Positions 53,841 to 63,810 of a stretch of 64,000 bases of DNA are shown piece by piece. The first letter of the stretch is position 1. Each line of letters begins with the position of its first letter. Both the position numbers and the translations under genes were made by a program. The DNA lies in the NCBI GenBank assembly GCA_030583885.1, contig CP129480.1, positions 4,280,714 through 4,344,713 on the forward strand. Reading direction: 5' to 3'. Under the pieces are notes generated by a model, which did no database searches, was not told where the DNA came from, and worked only from the letters and a program-made list of their open reading frames with translations. This DNA comes from Anaerolineales bacterium. GTDB lineage: Bacteria > Chloroflexota > Anaerolineae > Anaerolineales > Villigracilaceae.

Positions 53841-55229
53841 TTACCAATAGATTGCCACGAACTCAGAATCGATGAAACGATCCAGGGAAGTTGTATCAGC
53901 CGCGGCACTTTGGGTAGACGGAAACGGCGTACTATTGCCAGTTATATCGATCCCGGCATCTGCTAGTGCAGCCTGTCGAAATTTCGCAAATAGAAGTGAA
54001 TCCTGGTTAAAGTGAAAATTGCTGGCTAGATACGCAGAGATGGCTTTGAATGCTTGAAGTCTTACTTCCTGATTGCCGAATGAACTAGAATGCTGATCTG
54101 CCAGCAGCCTGATTTCATCCTTGTGCTTTGTCGTGAGTTTAATTTGAAAGTGTTCGGCTATTAAGTCAGCATATTTGACCAATGCATTATGCATCAGTTG
54201 CTGTTTTGATCTAGCCGCCGGTTCTGTCTGATTCGAAGCATTGGTAGTAGCAAGCGCAAATATTCCTGCTATATCGACCTGCTTCGAAAACCCGGGAATG
54301 ACAGACTCAAGGATATGTGCCAACTTAACTGGAGTCCAAGTAGTCTGTAGCCCAGTCTGACCCATCCTGCAAAGAATACGGTAACGTGCATTAGAAAATA
54401 GAATCCGCCTAATATCTTTCCAGAAAAGGGCTTGCTCTGCGACTCCCACCACGAAAACCGGGTGGGTAAGAGGCTGATCTTGAGAGGGTAAATCCCGTAG
54501 GAGGAGGCGGTTTATGATCCACTCCTTATCATCAAGTTCTATTACACAATAATCAACAACCTTGCCGCGAATTGGGACAAGTCCAGCCAGAAGTTTCTCC
54601 AGAATACGACCGACAGATTTCATTTGAACGAGCTCGCCAGCCACATCTAATCCGAACAGGTCAGCATTTTCTTCCAGGATTTCCAAAATGGTAGAAGTAA
54701 AAGTACTTGCACGGAATATAGGATCTGCATCCAACTCGACTTCCAACTCAAACAATTTTCCCCGTGAAAGGTTTAATGGATCAATCACCCAATAGCCGTC
54801 GGCAGATGTTTGGACAGTCGCAAGTAACTCATCCATATTATGGATCTTCGGATGCTCAAGATCTCCTGGTATAGGTCGGATACTAAGCGACTCTAGTTCA
54901 CTTTCATACAGTTGCTTAAATGTCGCTTGGACAATGGATTTCCGAACTACTTGAGTTCCACTGGTCTGATTATTCATGATCCGCGAATTCAATTCAGCCT
55001 TTGCAACTCCAACCCCTGCGCCCACCGAACTCCCAACCTCGCTTTGCCATGAAGAAGTATCAGTATCTGTAAATTGTTCTGCAATAGGACCGAGTGTGGA
55101 AGCAACTAGACTATAAACACTTACCTCATCGAGGTAGACAAATTCCCTCAGGCTGCCCTTTTCAATATTGAGCTTATCCTTCTTTCTCCATTGACGAATC
55201 CGAGCCGGAATGCGCTTAAGGAAGTTCAT
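53841..55229 (-). CDS. DUF6414-like protein (cassette gene 2)
   Basis: A 462-residue soluble protein. The segment LREFVYLDEVSVYSLVASTLGPIAEQF near residues 27-53 is what I associate with DUF6414, a family of unknown function; the name is from memory. The rest is alpha/beta without catalytic signatures. Its ATG overlaps the end of the AAA+ gene by 4 bases, so the two are cotranslated. It may be a substrate adaptor or regulator of the ATPase. Confidence 0.75.
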   Translation of the reverse strand: MNFLKRIPARIRQWRKKDKLNIEKGSLREFVYLDEVSVYSLVASTLGPIAEQFTDTDTSSWQSEVGSSVGAGVGVAKAELNSRIMNNQTSGTQVVRKSIVQATFKQLYESELESLSIRPIPGDLEHPKIHNMDELLATVQTSADGYWVIDPLNLSRGKLFELEVELDADPIFRASTFTSTILEILEENADLFGLDVAGELVQMKSVGRILEKLLAGLVPIRGKVVDYCVIELDDKEWIINRLLLRDLPSQDQPLTHPVFVVGVAEQALFWKDIRRILFSNARYRILCRMGQTGLQTTWTPVKLAHILESVIPGFSKQVDIAGIFALATTNASNQTEPAARSKQQLMHNALVKYADLIAEHFQIKLTTKHKDEIRLLADQHSSSFGNQEVRLQAFKAISAYLASNFHFNQDSLLFAKFRQAALADAGIDITGNSTPFPSTQSAAADTTSLDRFIDSEFVAIYW

Positions 55230-56455
55230 TTTGAATTGCCTTTCGTTGAAAGTTTAGCGGTTCGGCGCCTTTGTGCTGCTACTAACTCGAAGCCTCCAAT
55301 GTAGTCCTCAGGCAGAATGATAGACCTGTCGTCCGCTGCAGCCAACAAGCCCGCCTCGGTCCATATCGCGGCTAAATCTGCTGCCGACCACCCTTCGGTT
55401 TTCTGTGCTACCCATGCGTGTGGAAGATTATCTGAAATATTGAATCGTTTGGTCGCAACCTGAAGAATCAACTCGCGATCAAGACGATTTGGAAGCGGAA
55501 AATTGATCTCCCAATCAAACCTGCCTGGACGACGTAAAGCGACATCAATATCTTGCGGTCTGTTGGATGTTGCAATCACAACAATGTTGTTTTTTGTAAA
55601 TCCATCCATAAGGGTTAGAAGCTGGGCGACCACGCGACGTGAAGCCTCATGCGATTCGTCAGCACGCTGACCAGCAACACTGTCAATTTCATCGAAAAAG
55701 ATAATTGCCTGTTCCTGTTGTTCTGCATCTTCAAATATCTTGCGGAGTAGCTCCTCGCTTTGTCCATACCACTTGCTGAATATCTCAGGACCACTAATTT
55801 CATAAAATGCTGACTGCGTGCTGTTCGCAATAATTCTTGCTAACATCGTTTTCCCAGTGCCGGGTTGCCCAGTAAACAGAACGCCTTTAATTGGGCGCGT
55901 TCCAATAGTTGTCAGGGCAGCCTTATGCTTAAGTGGTACTTCTATAAGCTTCCGTGCCCGTTCAACTACATCATGGAGTCCACCAAAATCATCGAACGTG
56001 ACTTTGATTGCTTCCTTTTCCAGCCTGAATTTTGAAACAACCGCGTCGTCGATAGCAGGTAACTCAATATACTTAATGGGCTCTTTTGACAGAACACGCA
56101 TGACGCCAGTTGAGATCATCGCCTCAACAGTGTTCCCTTCACTACAAACTGTTTGGCTTGTGGGAATCTTAATCCACCGACCGCCGGCATCAACAATAGT
56201 GATGTCTGGTAATCTCAAACGAACAACGCCAACAAATGACTGATCTGGCCAAAGACTATCTGGAGCAGAGTCAATAAAGTTCGTGTTGATGCCGACAAAA
56301 ACAATGGACCCAACTGCATACTCAAATGGTTCTTCATTAACCACAGTAGTAAAAGTTCCGTTTGGAAATTCCAGATACAGGCGACATCCACTGTCATCTA
56401 TTGCACGAATCTTCGCTATATTGCTTACTGGGTTGGCTTGCTCGAAATTACTCAT
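55226..56455 (-). CDS. Cdc48/proteasome-ATPase-like AAA+ protein (cassette gene 1)
   Basis: A 409-residue protein. An N-terminal beta-rich domain (about residues 10-130) resembles the OB domains of proteasomal ATPases. A single AAA+ module follows, with Walker A GQPGTGKT (196-203), Walker B IIFFDEID (251-258), the second region of homology ATSNRPQDIDVALRRPGRFD and arginine fingers Arg309/312. An aromatic-Gly pore loop is suggested by KWYGQSEE. Such proteins unfold or remodel other proteins. As the first gene of a four-gene operon it is probably the motor. Confidence 0.85.
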   Translation of the reverse strand: MSNFEQANPVSNIAKIRAIDDSGCRLYLEFPNGTFTTVVNEEPFEYAVGSIVFVGINTNFIDSAPDSLWPDQSFVGVVRLRLPDITIVDAGGRWIKIPTSQTVCSEGNTVEAMISTGVMRVLSKEPIKYIELPAIDDAVVSKFRLEKEAIKVTFDDFGGLHDVVERARKLIEVPLKHKAALTTIGTRPIKGVLFTGQPGTGKTMLARIIANSTQSAFYEISGPEIFSKWYGQSEELLRKIFEDAEQQEQAIIFFDEIDSVAGQRADESHEASRRVVAQLLTLMDGFTKNNIVVIATSNRPQDIDVALRRPGRFDWEINFPLPNRLDRELILQVATKRFNISDNLPHAWVAQKTEGWSAADLAAIWTEAGLLAAADDRSIILPEDYIGGFELVAAQRRRTAKLSTKGNSK

Positions 56456-56570
56456 ATAAAGTACCTGTAGTTGTCCAGCCCTATGGAAATAATAGGATCA
56501 GAGACGTACTTTGGGTTGGAGTGCTTCCTGTTAGGAAATGGAAATACGTTGTTGGTTCAGATTTCTAAAC

Positions 56571-59165
56571 TTACTTGACCTTGTCCTCAATCTGTCTGTA
56601 TACATCCCTGCCTTTTTCATCATGTTTGATTGCCATGATAAACAGGGCTTTGTTATTGCTTGTTTCTTCCCATTTCTCGCCGATATTTTTCTTTTCCTGG
56701 GAGGCTTCTATAAGATGTTCGCCTTTATATTCGACGACCAATACTCGCCCATCATTTAGCAAGGCAACAAAATCGGGGTAGAAAAACTTCCCACTGGAGA
56801 GGGGGAAGCGGAAAGCCCAAGTGTCATGGACCAGGTTTCGTACCCAATATTTAACTTCATTGCTTTGGTCAATTGCTTTGGCACATTCTAATTCCTCATC
56901 AGTGTCGAAGGAGCCAATAACGTTACCGTAATAGTGTTTATTGAATTGATAGCGCCCGTGGTAGAAATCGCTGGCAGGATAGCTATTCGGATCAAACTTG
57001 AAGGAATAATCATAGGTTGTTTCTGCGGTGGTGTTATCGCCAAACAGGAGCGCCTGATAGTTGGATTTGCTGTCTTTGACTTGGTATTCCTTGATCTTGG
57101 CAGCCATAGCTTTGATCAGTTGGAAACGGGCACGCACCAACGTGACAAGCGGGATACTTCGCTCATCAAGCAATTGTTTTAGGGTTTTGCGGGTAAATTC
57201 CAGAAGGTTTTCGGGGCGGATGTTTGGCTGTCTCAAACGTGGTTCAAGCCAACGGGTGAGTTGCAAATCAGTTAGCCCGCTTTCGGTATCGCTGAAATCA
57301 AGCGGAAGTTGTTTGCCTAAAAACTTATAGGTGAGTCTTTCACCTTTGATGTCAAATTCATAGGTAGAAGCTTTTTCTTCGATCTTGAAATCGTCTTCGG
57401 TGAGTTCGGCGGGATAGTCGAGAATATTCCAGAGATGATCGTCCAAAACGTATTCAGCTAGTTCTGGTTCGCCATCCTGAAACAGAGTCAATTGGGGAAC
57501 AAGGAATGGTTCACCCCGTTCCGCTGGGGAGAGAGGGCGTTTTGGAAGCTGGCGATATTGCGCTATGGTTTGAGCGACTTTGGGACGATCTTCTTCCTGG
57601 ACAGATGCAATAATCTTCTTTTCCAGTTCGGGAGTGACATTTCCTGAAACGCGAAGAAGAAGGCGGTTGTCGCTGCCTGTTTCGATCTTGAGTTGTGATT
57701 GTTCCACCAAATCAAACTTCGAGAGATCAGGTTCTTCGGTGAGGATGAATACAACGGGTTCCTGCGGTTTGAATGTGACAGGCTCGGTACTGACCGGGAG
57801 TTGTACCTGTGTGTACTGTTCAGCTTCCAGTTTGTCGAAGCCCATATCCACAAGACAGTCTTCCATCTGTTCAGCGGCTTTTGTCCAACTGGTGGAGGAA
57901 ACATGTGCATAGGCGCGGTTCAATTCGGTGTGGACTCTTTCACGGGCGTAGGGCATACGCAGCACTCGTCCTAATAATTGTTCCACATCCTTTTTGGAAT
58001 GGACCGTTGCAACCGAACAAAATACATAGGCGAAGGAACAATCCCAGCCTTCTTTTAGAGCTTCAATGGTGATAACGGCTTCGATCTTGTTGTTGGGATC
58101 GAAGAGATTGACACCATCCAACTCGCGCTGTGTACCTGTAGCAATGGCAATACGTTCACGTGGAATATGGCAGGTTTCCATCAGGAATTTTTCCACCACA
58201 TCCACGGTGACTTCACGACCTTTTTCCTCTGCCTGGATCAGGACAATCGGGCGGACAAAATCGGGTTCTTTGGCGGCGATTTCTGCAAGTTTGTTGCGGG
58301 TGAGGATTGCATCCTGAATGGCTTCACCCCAGGTTTGATGTTCGGTCAACACGATTGGCAGTTTGATCATTTGCTCGTGTTTGAGTTGAGAGGCAGATAC
58401 GTTATATAGAATATTACTGTTTGGTGTTGGTGTGGCGGTGAACTCAAAAACACAGGCAGGCTGGATGCGCTCAAACACTTCGTGCATGAGTTTTGACGCA
58501 GCGTTCTGCGACTCATCGATGATGACCAGTGGACGGTGAACCGTCAGAAGATTGCGGAAGGAATATTTTGGTTTTCCTTTTTCTGCGCCTTCCTCAATGG
58601 TATCCAATCCTTCAATCCCTGCTGGCAGGTTAACGAAGTGCGGTTCAAGGTGTTCGTTATGGGCATAGACCTTGCGACCGTCTGTGTCTTTGACGCGAAG
58701 GCTGGCAAATGTGCCGACAACAACACAGGCGCGGTCACGTAAATCCTGCGGGCGGATCTGGGTGAACTCGCTTATATCCAACACCTTAACCTGCCCTTTG
58801 AAAGCATCCATCAAGGCTTCACGGTTGGGATGGTTGGGTTTCTTGAGGGTTTCAAGCGTCTGTTGGCGGATGACGTTGGTTGGAACCAGCCACAGGATTA
58901 CAGGATATTCATCTTCAAGGTAGACATTCGAGGCGATGGAAGCGCTACGGGCTGCCATGTAGGTTTTGCCACCACCTGTTGGGATGCGAAGACAGAGATA
59001 GGGAGTCTCTGGCAGAGGAGGCAAAGGCTTGTAGGTGCGAGTCAACCCCAAGTCGCGAATGATGCGGGCGAAGCCATCCGCTGCTCCATGAACGCGGGCT
59101 ACTTCGAGGTAGTCCTTCAAAATTCCTAAAGCGGTTTCCTGATATTCTTTGCGTTGGAAGGTCAT
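56571..59165 (-). CDS. res: Type III restriction enzyme, Res subunit
   Basis: An 864-residue protein. The SF2 helicase/translocase has Walker A IPTGGGKT (61-68), the DESQ box IIDESQNAAS and motif VI QLLGRVLRMPYAR. The C-terminal nuclease has YPDFVALLNDG...VVEYKGE, the PD-(D/E)XK core of type III enzymes. The start lies 1 base before the mod stop, so the two are cotranslated. Together with Mod it would cleave unmethylated DNA after ATP-driven sliding. Confidence 0.94.
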   Translation of the reverse strand: MTFQRKEYQETALGILKDYLEVARVHGAADGFARIIRDLGLTRTYKPLPPLPETPYLCLRIPTGGGKTYMAARSASIASNVYLEDEYPVILWLVPTNVIRQQTLETLKKPNHPNREALMDAFKGQVKVLDISEFTQIRPQDLRDRACVVVGTFASLRVKDTDGRKVYAHNEHLEPHFVNLPAGIEGLDTIEEGAEKGKPKYSFRNLLTVHRPLVIIDESQNAASKLMHEVFERIQPACVFEFTATPTPNSNILYNVSASQLKHEQMIKLPIVLTEHQTWGEAIQDAILTRNKLAEIAAKEPDFVRPIVLIQAEEKGREVTVDVVEKFLMETCHIPRERIAIATGTQRELDGVNLFDPNNKIEAVITIEALKEGWDCSFAYVFCSVATVHSKKDVEQLLGRVLRMPYARERVHTELNRAYAHVSSTSWTKAAEQMEDCLVDMGFDKLEAEQYTQVQLPVSTEPVTFKPQEPVVFILTEEPDLSKFDLVEQSQLKIETGSDNRLLLRVSGNVTPELEKKIIASVQEEDRPKVAQTIAQYRQLPKRPLSPAERGEPFLVPQLTLFQDGEPELAEYVLDDHLWNILDYPAELTEDDFKIEEKASTYEFDIKGERLTYKFLGKQLPLDFSDTESGLTDLQLTRWLEPRLRQPNIRPENLLEFTRKTLKQLLDERSIPLVTLVRARFQLIKAMAAKIKEYQVKDSKSNYQALLFGDNTTAETTYDYSFKFDPNSYPASDFYHGRYQFNKHYYGNVIGSFDTDEELECAKAIDQSNEVKYWVRNLVHDTWAFRFPLSSGKFFYPDFVALLNDGRVLVVEYKGEHLIEASQEKKNIGEKWEETSNNKALFIMAIKHDEKGRDVYRQIEDKVK

Positions 59166-59166
59166 A

Positions 59167-60687
59167 TTAGCGCGCCTTTATATCGTATGGGACTTGCTTG
59201 AAGATGATGTTTTCGCGTGCCAGTCGTTGTGAATTGAAGGTGGTCAGTTCGCCATAGATCACCTTTTGTCCTTGATACGGCGGAAGACTGGCGAGGATCT
59301 TGCCCGTGAGGACATTTCCACCGTCTTTGGATTTATCGCCAAGGATACCGTTATAGAGCAGGTAATAGGCAATGCCATTGTGAACGCCAAGCAGGGGAGA
59401 TGCCTTTTTGCTTCGGATTTCCAGCGGTGTATGGGTCTCTGTAAACCAGACATGTGCCGCCAAAGTGCGGAACCTGACAGAGGGGTTGATCTTGCCCTCT
59501 TCGTCAAAGATGGATTCACCAAGTTTGTAGAAATGGAACCCGCCTCCGCCTTGCCAGTTGACATCTTCGGTGATGCCGCCTTGTTCGCCGTCCACTACTT
59601 TTTTCAAGCGGGGTACACAATGGGTTATGGCATGATCTCCCATTTCAATTCCGATATATCGTCTTCCCATTTTGTGGGCGACAGCGGCAGTTGTACCTGA
59701 ACCAAGAAAAGAGTCTAGAACTAAATCGCCTGGATTGGTTGCAATCGCGATAACACGTTGCAACAATCTTTCCGGTTTAGGAGTTTCAAATGCGCTTTCT
59801 TTACCAAACAAAGAGTGCATTTCTTTTTTTGATTCATCGGTATGTCCCACTTCATCACTTGTCCACCAAGTCCAAGGAACAAAACCTTCTATTTCATTAG
59901 CATACCGAATAACGTTTGGTTGTGAATTTCCGTCTTTTCCAAAATAAATACGTCCAGCACTTAGTAATTTTTGGTATTCGGACTCAATCATGCTCCAACA
60001 ACGCCCCTCAGGTGGATAATGTACGACTCCGGTTGGTGTGGTAATTGGATACATCTGATTAGGTCTATACCCTTGTGCTGTCATTGGAATACCGCGCCAA
60101 GGACCATTAGGGTCGTTATTTGGATTTTTATAGACTTTCAATTGTTCTGATGTAGGTGGAATCTTATTTCTGGTAATTTTGAAAACATCCGGGTCTTTTG
60201 CGTAAACCACGACATATTCATGAACATCGCCAATAGCACCACGATTTTCTCTTGAATAGCGTTTTTGCCACACGTTACTGGCAATAAAATTCTCTCTTCC
60301 AAAAACTTCGTCCAATAATATTTTCAAATAATGAGCTTCAGAGTCGTCGATTGAAATCCAAATCGAACCATCATTTGCCAATAAGTCACGCAACATTTCC
60401 AATCGCGGGTACATTGTACTTAGCCAAATTGAATGTTCTAAGTTGTCATCGTAATGTTCAAAAGCACTTCGGGTATTGTAGGGAGGATCAATATAAATAC
60501 ACTTTATCCGTCCTGCAAAGTAAGGTAGCAAGGCTTTCAAGGCTTCAAGGTTGTCACCTCGAATGAGCATATTTTCAGCATTTGGGTCGCCGTAGGAAAG
60601 CGTTTCGTCCGCTTCAAGGAGACGATAGGGTACTCGGCTTGATGTTTTGCGTGCTTCTTCGTCATTGAGCCAGTGCAGAATGGGCAT
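59167..60687 (-). CDS. mod: Type III DNA adenine methyltransferase, Mod subunit
   Basis: A 506-residue beta-class N6-adenine methyltransferase. DPPYNT (67-72) precedes the SAM-binding FLGSGTTAAVAHKMGRRYIGIE motif, the order expected for type III Mod. The middle region should contain the target-recognition domain. It starts 4 bases after the ParB-like gene. All catalytic motifs are present, so the system looks functional. Confidence 0.94.
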   Translation of the reverse strand: MPILHWLNDEEARKTSSRVPYRLLEADETLSYGDPNAENMLIRGDNLEALKALLPYFAGRIKCIYIDPPYNTRSAFEHYDDNLEHSIWLSTMYPRLEMLRDLLANDGSIWISIDDSEAHYLKILLDEVFGRENFIASNVWQKRYSRENRGAIGDVHEYVVVYAKDPDVFKITRNKIPPTSEQLKVYKNPNNDPNGPWRGIPMTAQGYRPNQMYPITTPTGVVHYPPEGRCWSMIESEYQKLLSAGRIYFGKDGNSQPNVIRYANEIEGFVPWTWWTSDEVGHTDESKKEMHSLFGKESAFETPKPERLLQRVIAIATNPGDLVLDSFLGSGTTAAVAHKMGRRYIGIEMGDHAITHCVPRLKKVVDGEQGGITEDVNWQGGGGFHFYKLGESIFDEEGKINPSVRFRTLAAHVWFTETHTPLEIRSKKASPLLGVHNGIAYYLLYNGILGDKSKDGGNVLTGKILASLPPYQGQKVIYGELTTFNSQRLARENIIFKQVPYDIKAR

Positions 60688-60691
60688 TCCG

Positions 60692-61027
60692 TTATCTATC
60701 CTTTTGAGTTGCGGATTGTTCGCCGTTATCTACGACTACATCCAGATATTTTAATTTCATTTTTTGGGCGGCGGCCAGCCTGTGTTGACCGTCAAGTAAA
60801 AAGAAGTCGGGGTTCACCATAATGGGGAACCAGGCACCGATTTCAAAATTCTCAATGATGAAAATGACGTCAGCCCAGTTGATTTCGTTTTGATGGGAAA
60901 ACAAGGCTTTATCAACCTTGATTTTATCAATTGGGACTTTGGGCATGATAACCCATCTGCCATTGAATTCAGGCTTGGCGTACATGGATGTCAGGTATTC
61001 AGGAGAAGGAATATAGGTCTTTTTCAT
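60692..61027 (-). CDS. ParB/sulfiredoxin-like protein associated with type III RM
   Basis: A 111-residue protein with LLDGQHRLAAAQKM, the ParB/Srx box that binds nucleotides (CTPase-type fold), but no partner-binding or DNA-binding domain. Its placement directly before mod, in the same operon, suggests a role with the methylase. Stand-alone ParB-like proteins next to methylases also occur in phage-defence loci. The function is not proven. Confidence 0.8.
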   Translation of the reverse strand: MKKTYIPSPEYLTSMYAKPEFNGRWVIMPKVPIDKIKVDKALFSHQNEINWADVIFIIENFEIGAWFPIMVNPDFFLLDGQHRLAAAQKMKLKYLDVVVDNGEQSATQKDR

Positions 61028-61044
61028 TTCCCTGCCGACAGGGT

Positions 61045-61239
61045 TTATTCTTCCAGCATGTCCGCTATGAATTGGATGACATCGGGCTTGTCTTTGTTGT
61101 CTCTTAGAAGTTGAACCAGGGCGTTTCCGATGTAGTATCCCTCTTCAATTCCATACTCGTTTTCAGGGATAAAGCACTGGAAGCGAAGCACCAAGGGTTC
61201 CTGTTCAGAGTCGTCAAAATCATTCTTGGGTTCGTCCAT
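61045..61239 (-). CDS. Small acidic protein (64 aa)
   Basis: Starts MDEPKNDFDDSEQEPLVLRF. An acidic protein with a helical C-terminus (QFIADMLEE), the first gene of the ParB-mod-res operon, 17 bases upstream of the ParB-like gene. No family was recognised. It might modulate Res or Mod. Confidence 0.65.
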   Translation of the reverse strand: MDEPKNDFDDSEQEPLVLRFQCFIPENEYGIEEGYYIGNALVQLLRDNKDKPDVIQFIADMLEE

Positions 61240-61383
61240 TTGTTCCTCGTTTGGTCTCCAGAAAGCAAGTATAAAGGTAAATTGGCAACTGGAATAATGG
61301 TTTTTGAGGAAAATATTTTAAAGTATCCCGCTACTTGAAAAGAATGTAATCTTATACAAATACCCCCTTGAAAATAAGGGATA

Positions 61384-61710
61384 TCAATCTTTGTTTATAT
61401 CCACAAAACAATACCCCTCCATAAAATATCCCTCCAGGATTTCCCCGTTATCTGTTGGAAGGGGTGTTGATTCAATAATCTCCTCGCGATCATCAAAGTA
61501 GATCAACAAAACAGGATAATCCCTTTTGTTCATTTTTGTATTTGCTTCAAGGAACCTATAGTCATATGGCGAGGCATCCAGCCATGCTGAAACCTGCTCA
61601 CGCGTGAAGCAGACATTAGCCCACCCATTCCAAAGAGTACCATCCGTATATCCTTCAACGATATTTTCCGGGTCTTCGTCGCCATCGATGCTGAATTTTG
61701 ATTTATACAT
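61384..61710 (-). CDS. Hypothetical protein (108 aa)
   Basis: A soluble acidic protein (MYKSKFSIDGDEDPENIVEGY..., C-terminal LEGYFMEGYCFVDINKD), probably a small beta-alpha fold. It is isolated by about 95-140 bases on each side, with a ribosome-like AAAGGAGATTG site. No family was recognised. Confidence 0.65.
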   Translation of the reverse strand: MYKSKFSIDGDEDPENIVEGYTDGTLWNGWANVCFTREQVSAWLDASPYDYRFLEANTKMNKRDYPVLLIYFDDREEIIESTPLPTDNGEILEGYFMEGYCFVDINKD

Positions 61711-61806
61711 TGTGCAATCTCCTTTCCCCAGGATACCAGGGTGATTACTGTTTGTCCAGGGAAATTCGGAAAATCATAAATCCCTTGGGGATGTGTTGGA
61801 TAACAA

Positions 61807-62214
61807 TTAAGTTTGTAAAGACTTTACTAACTTCTTCACAACCTGCTCCGGGCTGGCAAGCTCGTGTTCCCAAATACGAAGAACTTTCCAATGCTCCCGT
61901 CTAAGCGTTTTTACGACAACACCATCACGCACCTTGTTGCCCAAAAGTTTCTTCTCCCAAAACGCCTTATTATTTTGTGGCATATTGAAATGTTTTGGAC
62001 ACATATGCCAAAAGCAACCATCCACAAACAGGGCAACCTTTTGTTTTGGGAACACAAAGTCCGGCTTTCCAAATAAATCATAGTTTCTGCGCCAGCCCGA
62101 AATATGATGTTTTTTCATGATGCGAATCAAAGCAAGTTCCGTGTCCTTGTTTCCCCTGCCCCTGATACGGGACATTACCTCTGAGCGTTTTTGCTTTGTG
62201 AAAACATCAGGCAT
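61807..62214 (-). CDS. vsr: Very short patch repair endonuclease
   Basis: A 135-residue Vsr-family nuclease beginning MPDVFTKQKRSEVMSRIRG, with GKPDFVFPKQKVALFVDGCFWHMCPKH, which contains the catalytic Asp and zinc-ligand region. Vsr nicks T:G mismatches arising from deamination of 5-methylcytosine. The start at 62214 overlaps the methyltransferase stop by 8 bases; the longer frame to 62298 is rejected. This is the classic partner of a C5 methyltransferase. Confidence 0.94.
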   Translation of the reverse strand: MPDVFTKQKRSEVMSRIRGRGNKDTELALIRIMKKHHISGWRRNYDLFGKPDFVFPKQKVALFVDGCFWHMCPKHFNMPQNNKAFWEKKLLGNKVRDGVVVKTLRREHWKVLRIWEHELASPEQVVKKLVKSLQT

Positions 62215-63766
62215 GATTTTTCTTGCGCATTTTCTGCAGAGCATCGTAAACAATCCCTGCAATTTGCTTTGCCAGAAGTGGAGGAACGGCGTTACCAACC
62301 TGGTGGTATTGTTGGGTTCTGGTTCCCTCGAAAAAATAGTTGTCTGGGAATGTTTGCAGGCGTGCAGCTTCTCTAACTGTCAGGGAACGACATTGAAGAG
62401 GGTCATAATGAATGTAGTAGTGTCCATCTTTACTGATGTGAGAAACTACAGTTGTGGAAGGCTTCCCTTTGACCTGAACTCTAAAGCGGTCATTGAAAAT
62501 GGTTTCACCAACTTTGGTCTTGATGTTCTTATGCTTTGGGAGCAAGGCTTTCGGAAAATCGTCCAGAGTCGGAGAACGTTTATTGATTTTTGCAAAAACT
62601 GCGGCAAAAAAATATCGTTGTAAATCTTTTTTGATGTGAGTCCTTGATTCGTGATTGCATACTCCATCAAGAGATTTATCGATATACCAATCAAATTGAT
62701 ACAGTTTGGTTGATGTCATGTTTGCTGGTAGAAATTGACCGCCAGTTGTCAGGGTGAGATTAATTTTCGAGGCGTTTTCGTTGAGAGCCTTCTTCAGTTC
62801 TGGGGAAAGCTTTGTAAACCATTGTCCAGCTTGCACGATGGATTGTATTGCTGTCCTCCACTTTTCCGGGGTGTCGATTTCCTTTGAGAGTCCGCTTCTC
62901 AGTTTTGGAAGATCACTTATTACCTGATTAATTGAAACTTTCCCAGCTTTATCAAGAATATCCGGGTCTGAAGAATATAAATCTGATCTAATCCCTAAAA
63001 TAATGACCCTATGTCTGGCTTGAGGAATGCCATATTCCTCAGATCGAACAACAAAATCATTGGCTTCCAGCTTATTATCTGTTTTCTTTGTAGAGCATGA
63101 AAACAGATGGTAAGACAAAGGTTCCTCTGTCCCTTTCCTTTTTGCCCTGAGTGGTCGCTTTAAATCCTTGATTATTAAATCAAATGTGTTCTGCTTGTTG
63201 GTTTTTGTTCTTGTTGCAGATAGCAAGCCTTTTACATTTTCCATCACAAATACCGGGGGCTGATGATCCGCCAGAATTCGCAAGTATTGTTTATAAAGGT
63301 GATGACGGTGATCTTGCGCATATTTCCAGGGATTTTCTCCACGCATTCGAGAACGTCCAACCAATGAATATGCCTGGCATGGCGGTCCACCGATTAAGAC
63401 CCAATTGGTTGCCCCATCAAGGGCTTCTGAAATTCGAGTTCTAACCTTCTTTACTGGTTCTTCTCCTAAAGTTGCCTTCCACGCCTCTTTTTTTGCTGCT
63501 AGGGATTGGCGTTTGTATTTTCCAAATAATTCTTCCCTGCTAATTTTATTCTTTAAATAATCATAATACTCTGGCGGGATGGTATCACTTGAAAATTGGC
63601 GGAAAAATGCCCTTAATTCCAGCGTCTTATGTGCGAACTCATCCATTTCGACGGAAAGTTTGATTTTAAAAATTGGCTTTCCTTCCTTATTTTTAAAAGA
63701 TGAAAAGCCCTCCCCCAAACCTCCGGGACCGGCAAATATGTCAATTACAGGAATAGGTGTTGTCAT
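62207..63766 (-). CDS. DNA (cytosine-5) methyltransferase
   Basis: A 519-residue C5 methyltransferase with motif I IDIFAGPGGLGEGF, motif IV GGPPCQAYSLVGRSR with catalytic Cys130, motif VI MENVKGLL and a C-terminal RSLTVREAARLQTFPD (motifs IX-X region). The long N-terminal insertion before motif IV (residues 45-118) is unusual for orphan Dcm. It lies 44 bases downstream of a PLD-family gene, an order also seen in class 2 DISARM (drmC-drmMII). Otherwise it is a type II methylase with Vsr. Confidence 0.94.
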   Translation of the reverse strand: MTTPIPVIDIFAGPGGLGEGFSSFKNKEGKPIFKIKLSVEMDEFAHKTLELRAFFRQFSSDTIPPEYYDYLKNKISREELFGKYKRQSLAAKKEAWKATLGEEPVKKVRTRISEALDGATNWVLIGGPPCQAYSLVGRSRMRGENPWKYAQDHRHHLYKQYLRILADHQPPVFVMENVKGLLSATRTKTNKQNTFDLIIKDLKRPLRAKRKGTEEPLSYHLFSCSTKKTDNKLEANDFVVRSEEYGIPQARHRVIILGIRSDLYSSDPDILDKAGKVSINQVISDLPKLRSGLSKEIDTPEKWRTAIQSIVQAGQWFTKLSPELKKALNENASKINLTLTTGGQFLPANMTSTKLYQFDWYIDKSLDGVCNHESRTHIKKDLQRYFFAAVFAKINKRSPTLDDFPKALLPKHKNIKTKVGETIFNDRFRVQVKGKPSTTVVSHISKDGHYYIHYDPLQCRSLTVREAARLQTFPDNYFFEGTRTQQYHQVGNAVPPLLAKQIAGIVYDALQKMRKKNHA

Positions 63767-63810
63767 GTTATTTGCAGTATTACAATGTCATTCTGTTTAT
63801 CAGTCAAACG

